This document shows, piece after piece, positions 53,373-64,000 of a stretch of DNA of 64,000 bases; position 1 is the stretch's first letter; each line of letters starts with the position of its first letter. The stretch is from the NCBI GenBank assembly GCA_002682825.1, contig NOKP01000019.1, positions 620,001-684,000 of the forward strand, read 5' to 3'. A program made the translations under genes and the position numbers. This stretch comes from Neonectria sp. B-13 (taxonomy: Eukaryota > Ascomycota > Sordariomycetes > Hypocreales > Nectriaceae). The notes beneath the pieces are model-generated. The model ran no database searches and was not told the DNA's origin. It was given only the letters and a program-made list of their open reading frames with translations.

Positions 53373-56209
53373 ATGACGGACAATCCTATCAAAACAATGG
53401 CGCCGGCAGAACTAGGACTGAAGATCGCTTTTTACATCTATCCTTGCATCCTATTCATTACTCTGTTGGGAGCTCAATCCCTCCAGTTCTACCGAGATCG
53501 GCATCGAGACCCGCGTCGCGACGCGTCAGACGAGGCAAAACCAAAAGACCGGCCAATTTACGCGAGGCTGATATGGTTCTTCCAACTTGTTCTTTCTCTC
53601 CTGGTCCTCGTCAGTATCGTCCTCGTCACACGCGAGGCAGTTGCTGGGAAACATGAGGTGGACGGCACAGTCGGGTTCGCCTTTAGCGCGTATCTGGTAT
53701 GTCGTTATCCTCTTTGAATACGGGCGTCGCTGCATCACTCACACTAAACGAAGGCATCTCATGTCGGAGTTCTGCTTTACTTCCTAGCTGGCCTGCTACC
53801 CGATCCGGAAGGACCATGGTCCCCAGGTGCTGCTCACTGCTGCGCATGGGTCACAGGTGCACTCGTTGAAATCGTCATCGTAGCTGTCTTATCTTCCGTG
53901 GGGCCCTCTGTGCGTGTTTCCAGGGGCTTTCTTGATATTCTCAACGTCCTTGGCTTGTCTAGAGTTGCCGTCCTCATACTCATGGTTGCAACTCTCATCC
54001 TGAAAGAGTACAAATTGACATCCTCTGAGCCCAAGTCGGTCCCAGAGGAACGACAATCACTTTTGGAGAACGGCAATGGCGTATCCGGCTACAGCAGCGT
54101 CCCGACTCACATGCCAGCTGGCCCAGGTCCAACCAGGAGAACCCAAGTCTCTGGTACCGGGTGGCTCGACTACTTTGCCGGATTTCGAGTTCTGTTCCCC
54201 TACCTATGGTACGAGACGACGAATCATATCAACTCCCTAAAAGCTGACCTTCCTTAGGCCCAAAGACTCCCCCGTCTACCAGGCTATCGTGTTTATTTGC
54301 CTCATCCTCCTCGTAGGCCAGCGAACCGTGAATGTCTTGGCCCCCGTGCAGCTTGGTGTACTGGTCGATGCTCTCGGCGAGGGACGTCTACCATACAAGG
54401 AAATCACCCTTTACGTCGTTTACCGCGCTCTGCAAGGTAACAATGGGGCTCTCGGTGCCGCGCGATCTGTTCTCTGGATCCCAGTCGCCCAGTCTCTCTT
54501 CCGGAAGCTGTCTGCGGCGGCATTCGAGCACGTCTTGGGACTTTCCCTCGAGTTCCACGTGAACAAAAAGGTCGGCGAAGTCACAAGTGCGCTGAGTCGA
54601 GGCGCCGCCATTAACACATTCCTGGAGAGCTTTTGTTTCCAAGTGTTCCCGATGGTGTTTGACATCTTCGTCGCCGGCGTCTTCTTCTTCGTCAAGTACG
54701 ACCCTTTCTATACCATCATTGTCTTCTTCATCATGTGGTCCTACATCTTCCTCACCATCTACTTGGCCAAGTACCGAGGTAAGCAGAGAAGGGACATGAC
54801 GATCAAGACGCGCGAGATGGAGGCCATCAAGACGGATGCCATCGTCGCGTACGAAACGGTGCAACACAATTGCGCCATCCCTCGCGAAACCGAACGATTC
54901 AAAGAGCACGTGGCCGTCTTTCAAAGGGCAGAGCGCCTGGTTCAATGGTCGCTCAACGGCCTCAACCTCACACAGAGCTCGATCTTTGCCCTTGGAACCG
55001 CCCTCCTTGTCGCTGTTTCCGCCTACAAGATTTCCATTGGCGAGCAAACAGTCGGCGAATTCGTGAGCCTCATCAACTACTTCGTTCAGCTTCAGGGACC
55101 TCTCAACTTCTTCGGGACTTATTATACTATGCTGCAGAACAACCTCATAGAAGCCGAGCGGCTACTTGACCTCGTGAGCCTTTTTCGACATCCCCCCGAG
55201 TTTTAATTGCTGACCAAGCTAGTTCAAAGAGACGTCTGGGATTGTGGAGAAGCCGGATGCTGTCGGGTTGCCTTCACCACGAGGCGAGGTCGCCTTCAAT
55301 AATGTCAAGTTCTCCTACCAAAGCAAGAGAGGCGAATTAGTCCTCGACGACATCAGCTTCACTGTCGCTCCCGGCACCAAGACGGCCATCGTAGGAGAGT
55401 CCGGCAGCGGCAAATCGACCTGTTTGAAGCTCCTCTTCCGCTTCTACGACGTCTCCAGCGGCTCCATCACGATCGATGGTCACGATCTCAAAGACTTGAA
55501 GATTGACAGCCTTCGCAGGAACATTGGCGTCGTGCCACAGGACACGGTGCTGTTCAACGCTACTATCATGTACAACTTGCTCTACGCCAACCCCGAAGCC
55601 TCGCAGGACGATGTCTACGAGGCGTGCAGGGCGGCCAACATCCACGATCGTATTGTTGCCTTCCCAGATGGATACGAAACCAAGGTTGGAGAACGGGGCC
55701 TCAAGTTATCTGGAGGCGAACGTCAACGCGTACGTTACCCTGTGTTGTCCACTGTCCATGCGAGTTGACTGACCAAAACTATTCGCAGATCGCCATCGCA
55801 CGAGCTATTATTAAAGACGCCCGTATCCTACTCTTGGATGAGGCCACCGCATCATTAGACTCCCACACCGAGAGACAGATCCAGGATGCTCTCCAGCGTG
55901 TTACCGCCGGTCGTACCACAATCACCATCGCGTAAGTAAACAGATCTCGCAGCGTCTACATTTCTATTCTCTACGCACTTGCTAACAGGCGTCATTTCTG
56001 CTAGACATCGGCTATCTACTATCACCACGTCTGATCAGATTATTGTTCTCCACAAGGGCCATATCGTCGAGCGTGGGACGCATGGAGAGCTGCTGGCGCT
56101 TCATGGACGGTATCATGCCATGTGGGAGAAGCAGACGACGATCGAGAAAAAGAAAATGGAGAAAATGGAGACAGATGACGGGGTGCTGGAAACGAGCTCC
56201 CAGGAGTGA
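53373..56209 (+). CDS. HMT1/ABCB6-like half-size ABC transporter
   Basis: Six exons, join(53373..53696, 53754..54208, 54258..55173, 55223..55729, 55789..55931, 56005..56209), give 849 residues. A second ATG at 53397 (MAPAEL, stronger context) would give 841. The N-terminal extension has about five hydrophobic helices and a basic loop, then one TMD and one NBD. NBD motifs are Walker [11 protein letters not shown]-loop VVPQDTVLF, signature LSGGERQR, Walker [12 protein letters not shown] and H-loop AHRLST. This TMD0-TMD-NBD plan is that of the vacuolar/mitochondrial HMT1-ABCB6 group, which moves heavy-metal-thiol complexes or porphyrin-like compounds and works as a dimer. It lies downstream of the NRPS in the same direction and could sequester the product or its metal complex, but it may simply be a neighbour. 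Confidence 0.92.
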
Positions 56210-57058
56210 GGAGTTGAAACTCTGTTACCCATTGCTATACTTATCTGAGCCCTGTTGATGGCTGTGTGTGTTCGGCGGAAGGCTGCACACTCGAGGCAGG
56301 ACGTTGAAAGGATGTATGATAGAAGGGCTCGTGGAAAAGATTGATGGAGACTATGTTTTTGAAACATGTCGCTGATATTTAGCTGCGAGCTCCGTCGGCG
56401 AGAGTCTTGTTCGTCCTCCGTCGGTGTTGTTGATTCATCTTGGAGGAAGCTGCGAAACTCTGTCGTCGAGCAGCTGATGCTTGGCTGGTATGTTTGCTAG
56501 TTCAGTGTCACTATGGCTGTTTCAGATGTGATACAAAGATGATTATTCTTCTCCATTGGGAGAGCTAAGCCGTAATGAACAGATGCTCACATTGTGAGAT
56601 TAAGAGTGGAATGGTTTCGATCTTTCTGTTTCGTGTGAGAGTACAGCGTCGAACATGTCTCGTCAACTTTGAGTCAAAGAGCATCATGGGGAGATTGCGC
56701 GTGACGGAGTCCTTCTCACTGGACACATGACGTAGGGTAAAGTTTATCGTACATAGTCTACAGTACTACATGTTGAACCCAATGCATCCACCCGCATCAA
56801 GGTCGCTCACATGCTCAAAAACGCGCAGGGCGGGGTCGTATTTTGGCCACGTCTAGCCTGCCGTGTGAGGGGCATTCATGAATGACATCAACGACTCTAG
56901 AAACGGGTGTCTCAATGATGCTGACTAGAACACGGGCACTTACATAAGATTTGACCGTGTAACTACTTCTCCTTCGTAGGTTGTGTGCTGCCTGTCATCT
57001 GCCATGGTAGTTTCTACACTTACAGGCCCTACCCATTGACCAACACGACAAGTTAGCA
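56210..57058. other. Spacer, no gene seen
   Basis: Only short ORFs. It is the upstream region of the MFS gene; nothing specific was recognised. Confidence 0.45.
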
Positions 57059-58905
57059 ATGTCAGACTATATGTCTACATCTGAGCCAACAAGGCTGGTC
57101 GACGATGGCACTACCACAGCCGGCCTAGAAAACCGCTCTCCCTACACCGACTTCTACGGCCTAACCCTCTACGAAAAGAAATGCATCCTCGTCAACCGCG
57201 AGATCAACGCCCAAGGTATGGGCAAATACCAGTGGTATGTCTGGGGTCTTTGCGGCTTCGGATATATGCTGGATCTCGTGTGGGCACATGCTTTCGGGCT
57301 GGTGCTTAGTCCCCTGCAGCAGGAGCTTGGCTTTGGAAATGATGAATCGGGGAACATTGGGACGAGCTTCAACGCTGGGTTGACGGCCGGGGCGTTTGTT
57401 TGGGGTTTCTTGGCGGATATTATTGGTTTGTGCTGACTTGACTGATGTTGAACTTCTCTACGGAAGCGGTCTCGATCCACGGCTTATGGTGTCTAGGACG
57501 TCGCTGGGCTTTCAATTCGACCTGCCTCATCTCTTCGGTATTCGGATTATGCCTGGGGGCATCGAACAGTTACAATACGTTCCTTGTATTGACTGCCTTT
57601 GTTGGTCTTGGAGTTGGAGGCAACATCCCCATTGACACCACGATCACTCTCGAGTTCATCCCCAAGGTTTGTGAAATCTCCATCCGGAGGCTACATGGTG
57701 CTTACTCCACACAGAACAAGCGCTTTTTACTCGCTTGCCTATCCATCTTCCAACCCATCGGAGTAGTCATATGCAGCGCCATCGCATTCGGCTTCATCCC
57801 CGTCTACTCATGCTCGCCCAACTTCTCCGAAGCAGACCCGCTCCCGTCGTGCAAGAATGTCGGATCTGGAACCGCTTGTTGCTCGCGTTCCTCCAACATG
57901 GGCTGGCGATATCTGCTCTTTACCCTCGGCGTACTCACTCTTCTAATCTTCTTTCTTCGTTACGTCGTCTTTAACCTTCGAGAAACCCCCAAGTTTCTGA
58001 TTTCCCGTGGCCGAGACGCCGAAGCAATTGAGACGCTCAAGCATATGGCCAAGGTGAACGGCAGACGATGCTGGCTTACTACTGAAATGTTCGAGTCTCT
58101 CGAGGAGGAAGATGACGCATACAACGCAAGCGATACGAGCTCGATGCCGGAACTAGATAGCGGCTCAAGACAGCTCCGGCCGAAGTGGTTGGGAAAAACC
58201 AAGGTTGAGCTTAGCCGGTACAAGATGCTGTTCGACGGCTGGCAGATGACCCGACTTACTATCTTGATATGGCTGACTTACATCATGGACTTCTGGGGGT
58301 TTACGGTAGCAGGTAAGTGCAAAGCCAAGTGATTTGGATATGTGAACCTGACAAATCGTGCAGGCCTCTATTTGCCACGCATCCTAGCTCTCAAGAACGG
58401 CTCACAGTCCGTTAGTCTGGCGTCCACCTACGCCGCATACATCTACACGTACGCACCCGGCATCGTCGGCGTCTTACTCGGCGCACTCATGTGCCGCGCC
58501 CCCGCCATCGGGCGCAAATGGACCATGTCAGGCTCAGCCGGCCTCATGGGGATCTCCATCTTCCTCTTTTCGACCGTGGACACGCGCGCCAAGAACGAAG
58601 GCTTTTTCACCATGGAGTACTTTTTCCAGTCCATGTTCAACGCTGTTCTTTACGGCTGGACTCCGGAGGCGTTTCCCGTACCGATCCGTGGCACGGCGTG
58701 TGGAATTGCAAGTTTCTGGGGAAGGTTATTTGGCATTATCAGTCCTTTGATTGCGCAGAATTTGTACGGTCGTGCTGATGGCTCGAATGGGGACGGGGAT
58801 ATTAATAGTGTGCTGTATCTGGCTGGTGGCGTTACGATGGGCTGCGTTGTTACAACTGCACTGTTGCCGTCGAAGTTGATAGAGACCAAGGATGAGCGCT
58901 CATAA
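57059..58905 (+). CDS. Major facilitator superfamily transporter, sugar-porter/SV2-like
   Basis: Four exons, join(57059..57425, 57497..57666, 57715..58312, 58364..58905), give 558 residues with about 12 membrane segments and a long central loop. The cytoplasmic loop 2-3 motif reads GFLADIIGRRWAF, with the GRR part created by the first splice. After TM6 there is an acidic Ser-rich loop (SLEEEDDAYNASDTSS). The fold and the motif WTPEAFPVPIRGTACG resemble the PE(x)FPxxxR motif of the sugar-porter and SV2-like group, so the substrate may be an organic ion, polyol or sugar. It sits 850 bp beyond the half ABC transporter in the same direction. Membership in the NRPS locus is possible but unproven. 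Confidence 0.9.
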
Positions 58906-59800
58906 GGCGGAGTAGGGCAAGTTTGTTACTTCACTAGAATCTACAGATTAGATCTCTCGTATCTAGGTACGCAGCAGGACTACGGGCGCAAATAGTGACG
59001 CTCTCAGCGCCCGTGGAGGCTTCAACTAACAAGAGGTAGCCCACAGTTGACAAAGCTGATTTGTAGTTCAAACTAGCTTTGCAATCTTTTCCATCTTTGC
59101 CGACTGCCTGGATCATCGAGCCTGTGCATGAGATGGCAACAAAGAGTGGCTTCGCCATCCAGTCCGCTAAACCTTTCCAAGACACTCACCATAACACCTA
59201 TGGGATGTCAATTATGATGATAATCTGTGAGATTTCAGGCTTTATATGATCCCGTGGTCCTGGGTTGCAGGCAATGTCTAGAATTGTCATGAGCTGATCT
59301 TGTCTAACCGGGGAGTGGCCAGTTCGGAGTGTCGGTACACACGAGACCCAGCTTTCAACCGATGGTGATGCCAACGACAACGCCGGCGATGAGCGTTGCC
59401 AGGACCGACATTCTACACCCCGTGATATGTGTCCTACTATGTAGGTAAATGAAGCCATCGGGTCAGCCGAAATTACCCTTTTGAATTGTGCGGTGATGGG
59501 CGACGCAGATACTTTGCCAAGACATGTTGGTTGGTTACCGAGGACAATATCCTACTAATGATTGGTTCAAGTAAAATTGACTCGTATAACTCGTATGATG
59601 TATCCACTGGCTGTGCCTCGAATTTATTGGGCCGGCTATAACTAAACACGATTTGACCTCCTGGCCACAAAACAGAGACATTGATGCCCCCCCTTTTGAT
59701 ACAGTCGCTGTTCTTTCTTACCTACGCTATTACCAAAACCCTTCCTTATCGCTCATTGGATTTCTATCAATAGCATCGAAAGCATCGAAACTCGTCCATC
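58906..59800. other. Spacer, no confident gene
   Basis: Two small minus-strand ORFs (59198-59458 and 58934-59185) lie here. A short hydrophobic peptide (MSVLATLIAGVVVGITIG) can be read near 59410-59355, but no spliced gene could be built with confidence. Confidence 0.4.
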
Positions 59801-61787
59801 ATGGCGGATCGCGACTTAGCCGAAAGGTTACTGAGGTGGGACATGGCCATGACCGAGAATGGGACGCCCGCCACAGCAACTCTCTCGCAAGCCGGTATCA
59901 GACGCGGTAACACTTCCAAAGGCATCAGAGACTTAGTACCTGGCCCTGGATGGAGTGTCAAGCGAAGCCCTGTGTTGTGGATTGCAGATCGCATCCTGGA
60001 TCATCACACAGTGGTGCATTTCTTCCAATTTCTCGCTGCCGGCTGCCTTCCTGGAGACCGCAAAACATCGCACCCTTTGCCTACGCTGAAGGAAATTCAA
60101 AACATAGCTAAGCCATCTCTTGAATGGGCCCCAGCTCCGTTCAATCAAGAAACGAGGTCCACGTGTAACTGGCTTATGGTCCGGGTTGGATCTTACGAGG
60201 ACGGCGATCGGCTTCGTATAATAAGCAAAGAGCTTCATGGCATGAAGATGAGGATTTGGGAGGGTTTTCCTCCCTTGTCGGAAAGACGTTGGAAGGAGTT
60301 GGAACTGGACTCACCTGGAAACTTTCATTTAGCTTGCCGTTACATCGCGGGAGTCATTGACGTGTTCAACTACCTGAATGCGCTGTATGCCAAAGACGCC
60401 TTACGGACAACCTACAATCTTATGTGGGATCACCTGAAGAAGTATGAACAAGCCCTCAACGCCAAGCGTAGACTGGACTCAACAAATGGGACTTACACGG
60501 CACTCTCGATTACCGCTATGTGGTACGAGTACATCCGAGCACACTACGACTTGATATGCGATCATGCCCACCGATGGGTCATCCAGCACATTGATCGCCT
60601 TCGAGATCCAATCGTACAAGAGCTCGCTCACCACTATCCGCCTGTTCGAAATCATTTCAGCAACAAGCAATGGGAGCTCACGAACAAGCTCCACGACCTT
60701 GCCGAGAATGCATCGCAAGCTGATTACACGATATTCATGCCCACGGATGGGTACAAGGGCGATAGTCTTTCTTCCAAAGACAGGGAGCCTTTGACAGCAG
60801 CACATCAAGGCGGCTTTCGTGAAGAGCCTATCAAGTGGTCGGCCAACCTCAAGTGGCGGCAAAATGACTATGGCAAGCGCGTCAGATACCTGCACCGAAA
60901 GGAAGAGTATGACGCTCATCGACGGCATGGCTTTGCTGAGTTACCCCCCTCTGTACCCGTCAACGACCCTGCGAGCTTGCTCATCGTCGTTTTGAGCCAG
61001 ATTGATGCGCAGACTCAGGCTCGACAAGAACTTCGCGGACTGCTTCAACCTCCCGATTTGGATCCTTGGATTGAATACGTTCGACAACGCCAGTCGCACA
61101 TTCATTTAGGGTTTGTTGCCTATAAACTGTGTCATAAGCATGACTCTAAAGTCTGGGATGACTTCAAGGCAAAGTTCGATTCGGACATCTCGGATTGGGG
61201 CAGGGACAAGACCGGTATTGACGACGTCCGCCAACTTTGCAAGGTTCACTGGATAGATGGCCAAGAAAATGAGATATCGGATGGCGATATTGAAGCTGCT
61301 AGAAAGTAGGTGCTTTTGAACTCGAGGCCCATCAGTGGTGAACTAACAAGTATGCAGACATTTCAAGACATTAAAGGAACTCCCGGTCCAGAAACGGGTA
61401 TTTTTGGTCATTGATGAGGCTGCTACGAAATCATACCTGGAGCCTTCCGACAGCAATGGAAAGTTCCTTGTCGCAGTCGATGCCAAGTATGAAGCTTCAG
61501 AGAAGGAGAGTGACGAGGCACCCGGCTATCAAGGGACGTTGCGCATCTTGGGCAGCCTCCTTTGGGATGAGCTAGGTGCAATGTATATCAGAGAGAGTGT
61601 ATCGCTCCAAAATCTCTGGCCGATGGCAATGGCTGATCCTGAAAGGATCTTCAGAGGCCAGATGGTCACGCCAGTCCTCAAGTTCCCGACACATGTGGAG
61701 TTGTCACGGTGGGAGCTTGCATGTGCGATTGTGCCCAGGTTGGTTGCGTTGAAACGGTTGGTTGATTCGATGCCGAGTAACCGTTGA
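59801..61787 (+). CDS. Hypothetical fungal protein
   Basis: Two exons, join(59801..61305, 61358..61787), give 644 residues; the intron is GTAGGT...TATGCAG. The start context CATCATGGCG is good. There is no signal peptide or membrane segment, and the sequence is rich in Trp, Arg, His and Tyr with a long helical middle part. Possible structural clues are RVFLVIDEAATKSYL and a C-terminal segment rich in Leu and Trp (SVSLQNLWPMA, WELACAIVPRLVALKRLVD). I recognise no family and infer no function. It may be cytosolic or nuclear. Confidence 0.75.
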
Positions 61788-62200
61788 GGCAGACACAACC
61801 GCTCGAGGTAATACGAAGGAAGCATGAGTTCAAAGCCACCTCGAGAACTCGGCAGTTTCATAGAAAAGTCTGAAGGGTGGTAGCAAGATTAGCACAAGTT
61901 GATCCAAAAGAAGGTATTTGCTGCGGAATGAATCCATTCGTGAATAATAGCGTCACTACAAAGAAGTGCCGAGATATGCTCCAGCCTCACTGCTCACCAC
62001 AAGTGACGGGTGAGCCACTTCCCAGCACAGGGGCCACTGATTATAGCCACAGATTGTAGGTCAGTGTATTGAAGAGTTCAAGTTCAATTTATGTATTATG
62101 CCGTCCCCTTGCCTTCGCCTTCCTCTTATCTCCTTCGTCACTAACTCCTTCTCCTCTCTTCATTTCACTACGAGCCCTGACCTGACATAACGCCGGCCGT
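61788..62200. other. Spacer between converging genes
   Basis: No gene seen. Two 3' ends meet here. Confidence 0.4.
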
Positions 62201-63925
62201 TCAGCCCCTATAATCTCGATTTATAGGCTGGCGCCTTTGAACCATCAAGTCCTTAAGAAAGTCTCCGAACACTGTGCGAGCACTATCATTGTCAAGCACA
62301 GCCAGTTGATTCATACCTGGGGCCAGACAAGGCTGATGCCTTTTACTCAGGTCCTTCTCCGTCTCATCTAGCAACCTTTCAACTAGGGCGGCATCTATGT
62401 GTGGCGCCGTTTCGTGCAGGAACTCCTGTAACCCGCCAACTACCTCGAGAGACGCAGGCCCAACAAGCGCATCAAGTAGGACTGTGGACATCTCCTCATC
62501 CTTTTGGATATCGCCCGTCGGTATGCGACGTCGAGCTCTGATAAAGGCATATCGTGAAAATATTGCCTGAGTTGGATATCCACACGGATACTCCTTTTCA
62601 CGCCAGTCTGCTTCAGGGCTCACATATCGTTGTACGGTAACGAGCACTGCCCAGCTGCCAGGCTCAATATCTCGCACATTAGGCCCATGATTTACCTGAG
62701 CAGCACCGTCATCGTCGGTTCGTACCGTGTTGACGCCGTCGTTTCGCGCGATGACGAATGATTCAGCTGGGATGGGGCTCACCGCGAGACGTGTTGGTTT
62801 TGAGGCGTAGGCGTCGAGTGTTGGAGGCCCACAAGCGAAGCTCAACAGGTATTTGTCAGTCTGAATAGAGCGGATATATGATAGGAAGCCAATAGCAAAG
62901 CGCTCTGGATCGAGAAGCGCGTCTCCCATGAAATGGTAGTCTGGCTGGAATTTTGGATCTTCCGAGATATCCAGCTGACGGCGTATAATCATGTGCGTCA
63001 CGGGGAAGGCGTGAGCAGGAATGATAGCCTCCTTCTGCTCGGAATTTGGAAGCCACGTCATTTCCCGTAATGGTACCGAGAAGGCGCACGTCAGGGTAAT
63101 CTTCCTATCCTGGAGCCAATTTGCCCGTACGCTGGTGGTGGTATCTTCGCATTCCTTCTCGCTTGCGGCTGGCGACGATAAGCCGGATGCCTTCGAAGAC
63201 GATGCGCACATTTGCTCAAATAGGTATGCACTAGCGTTATCGGTTTCCCTGGTCGGTCGTTGCAAGAAGCATAACTGTACTAGGTTCACTGACCGAGAGA
63301 GAGCAGCTATGAGAACGTTGGGATCGCCGCTTATGTTGTCAATGCAGAGGCTGAGCGCACACGCATCTTTCAGCTCTTCAGACTCGATGGCCGCCGCGAT
63401 AGCTTCATAGGTGGTGTTCTCGAGTCCAACGAAATTGAGATGGGTGTGTCCGGCGTAGGCCAGGCGGAGCAGCTGGCACGAGGCCTTTGGCGAGGCGAGG
63501 TTCTCTAGAATCTCCGCTAGTCGCCTTAGCAGCTGTCTCTGGAGATCGGCCAACTCGGGAGACTTATGCAAGGCTACAGAGTCAAAGGCATCGGTATGTT
63601 GCGTCTGCCTTATGAGGCTGCTGATGGCTTCTAGATACACATGGGCATCACGCTGGTGCTCGCGTGGCGAAGTAGAGTTGCTGATGGATCTACTTGTCAA
63701 ATCGTGGTGTGTGCTATGAGGTGGTGGCCAGATGTCTTGCCTTGAGGTCAGTATATGCAGACAGTAAAAAGCCAAGGGCTCGGCTGGAATGGATGTCGCA
63801 TACAGTCCAATGTAACGGCATCGACGAGGCGAATCTTTTGCAGGTCTGACATTTCCGGCCTGTAGTTCGGCCCCCAAAGGCCTTTTGTATATTGGAGGGC
63901 GGAGAGTGGTGTGCGGGGGCGGCAT
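62201..63925 (-). CDS. Hypothetical protein, 5' end uncertain
   Basis: The minus-strand frame is open for 574 residues from ATG 63925 to the stop at 62201. The C-terminal two thirds look like a globular protein (repeated Leu-rich helices, then a beta-rich part with YHFMGDALLDPERFAIGFLSY and DIEPGSWAVLVTVQRY). No motif is recognised. The first 50 or so codons are doubtful: they are Pro/Arg-rich. Another minus frame over 63764-64000 reads protein-like (GYYDPIEDRPPAREADVVV) and runs in from the right edge without a stop. The true gene probably starts beyond the window and joins this frame through an intron or has a frameshift between about 63740 and 63800. Family unknown. Confidence 0.7.
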   Translation of the reverse strand: MPPPHTTLRPPIYKRPLGAELQAGNVRPAKDSPRRCRYIGLYATSIPAEPLAFYCLHILTSRQDIWPPPHSTHHDLTSRSISNSTSPREHQRDAHVYLEAISSLIRQTQHTDAFDSVALHKSPELADLQRQLLRRLAEILENLASPKASCQLLRLAYAGHTHLNFVGLENTTYEAIAAAIESEELKDACALSLCIDNISGDPNVLIAALSRSVNLVQLCFLQRPTRETDNASAYLFEQMCASSSKASGLSSPAASEKECEDTTTSVRANWLQDRKITLTCAFSVPLREMTWLPNSEQKEAIIPAHAFPVTHMIIRRQLDISEDPKFQPDYHFMGDALLDPERFAIGFLSYIRSIQTDKYLLSFACGPPTLDAYASKPTRLAVSPIPAESFVIARNDGVNTVRTDDDGAAQVNHGPNVRDIEPGSWAVLVTVQRYVSPEADWREKEYPCGYPTQAIFSRYAFIRARRRIPTGDIQKDEEMSTVLLDALVGPASLEVVGGLQEFLHETAPHIDAALVERLLDETEKDLSKRHQPCLAPGMNQLAVLDNDSARTVFGDFLKDLMVQRRQPINRDYRG

Positions 63926-64000
63926 TCGGTGACAACTACGTCAGCCTCTCGAGCTGGTGGTCTGTCCTCGATAGGGTCATAGTAGCCACGGGCAAGATTC

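Noticed and set aside
58934..59458. Small minus-strand ORFs including a hydrophobic 18-residue peptide
   Set aside because: No coherent spliced gene and no conserved motif; possible but unsupported.

Overview
This window is nuclear DNA of a filamentous ascomycete, most likely a sordariomycete and possibly Hypocreales. The protein-coding genes are broken by short introns (about 48-92 nt) with GTAAGT/GTATGT-like donors and CTAAC/CTGAC-type branch sites. The gene families are typical fungal ones: a very large NRPS, fungal ABC and MFS transporters, a copper amine oxidase, a histidine acid phosphatase and Zn-free hypothetical proteins. The exact species cannot be read from the sequence.

Left part (1-20.7 kb): a partial hypothetical gene runs in from the left edge. 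It is followed by a divergent Ras-like GTPase (-) and a 6-exon secreted mucin-like subtilase (+). Next come a small hypothetical gene (-) and, facing it 1.5 kb away, its decayed paralogue (+ pseudogene). Then follow a histidine acid phosphatase (-), a second pseudogene with three in-frame stops (-), a short-chain dehydrogenase (+) and a 7-exon copper amine oxidase (-). The spacers here are A+T-richer and hold gene debris, and the stop codons are of the kind C-to-T transitions make.

Central part (21.7-56.2 kb): this is a probable biosynthetic locus. A 10-exon full-length ABC-C transporter (-) and an intronless 22.9-kb NRPS gene (+; 7643 residues) diverge from a 2.4-kb shared upstream region that carries a CTGTC-type minisatellite. 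The NRPS reads: truncated C, A-T-E, C-A-T, C-A-T-E, C-A-T, C-A-T-E, C-T, terminal C. That is three copies of a two-module unit (A-T-E-C-A-T-C), the last of which has lost its second A domain. It predicts an alternating D-L-D-L-D-L hexapeptide released by the terminal C domain. The layout matches what I remember of the fungal NPS4/AbNPS2/Fusarium NRPS4 (fusahexin) group. Downstream lie a WD40 relic and a 6-exon HMT1/ABCB6-like half-size ABC transporter (+).

Right part (57-64 kb): a 12-TM MFS transporter (+) and two hypothetical fungal genes (+ and -). The latter probably continues past the right edge or has a mis-resolved first exon.

The natural grouping is NRPS plus the two ABC transporters, possibly with the MFS transporter. 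No P450, methyltransferase or pathway transcription factor is visible in the window, so any tailoring enzyme must be encoded elsewhere. Splice sites were chosen by eye from frame, donor/acceptor sequence and protein continuity. No database search was run.
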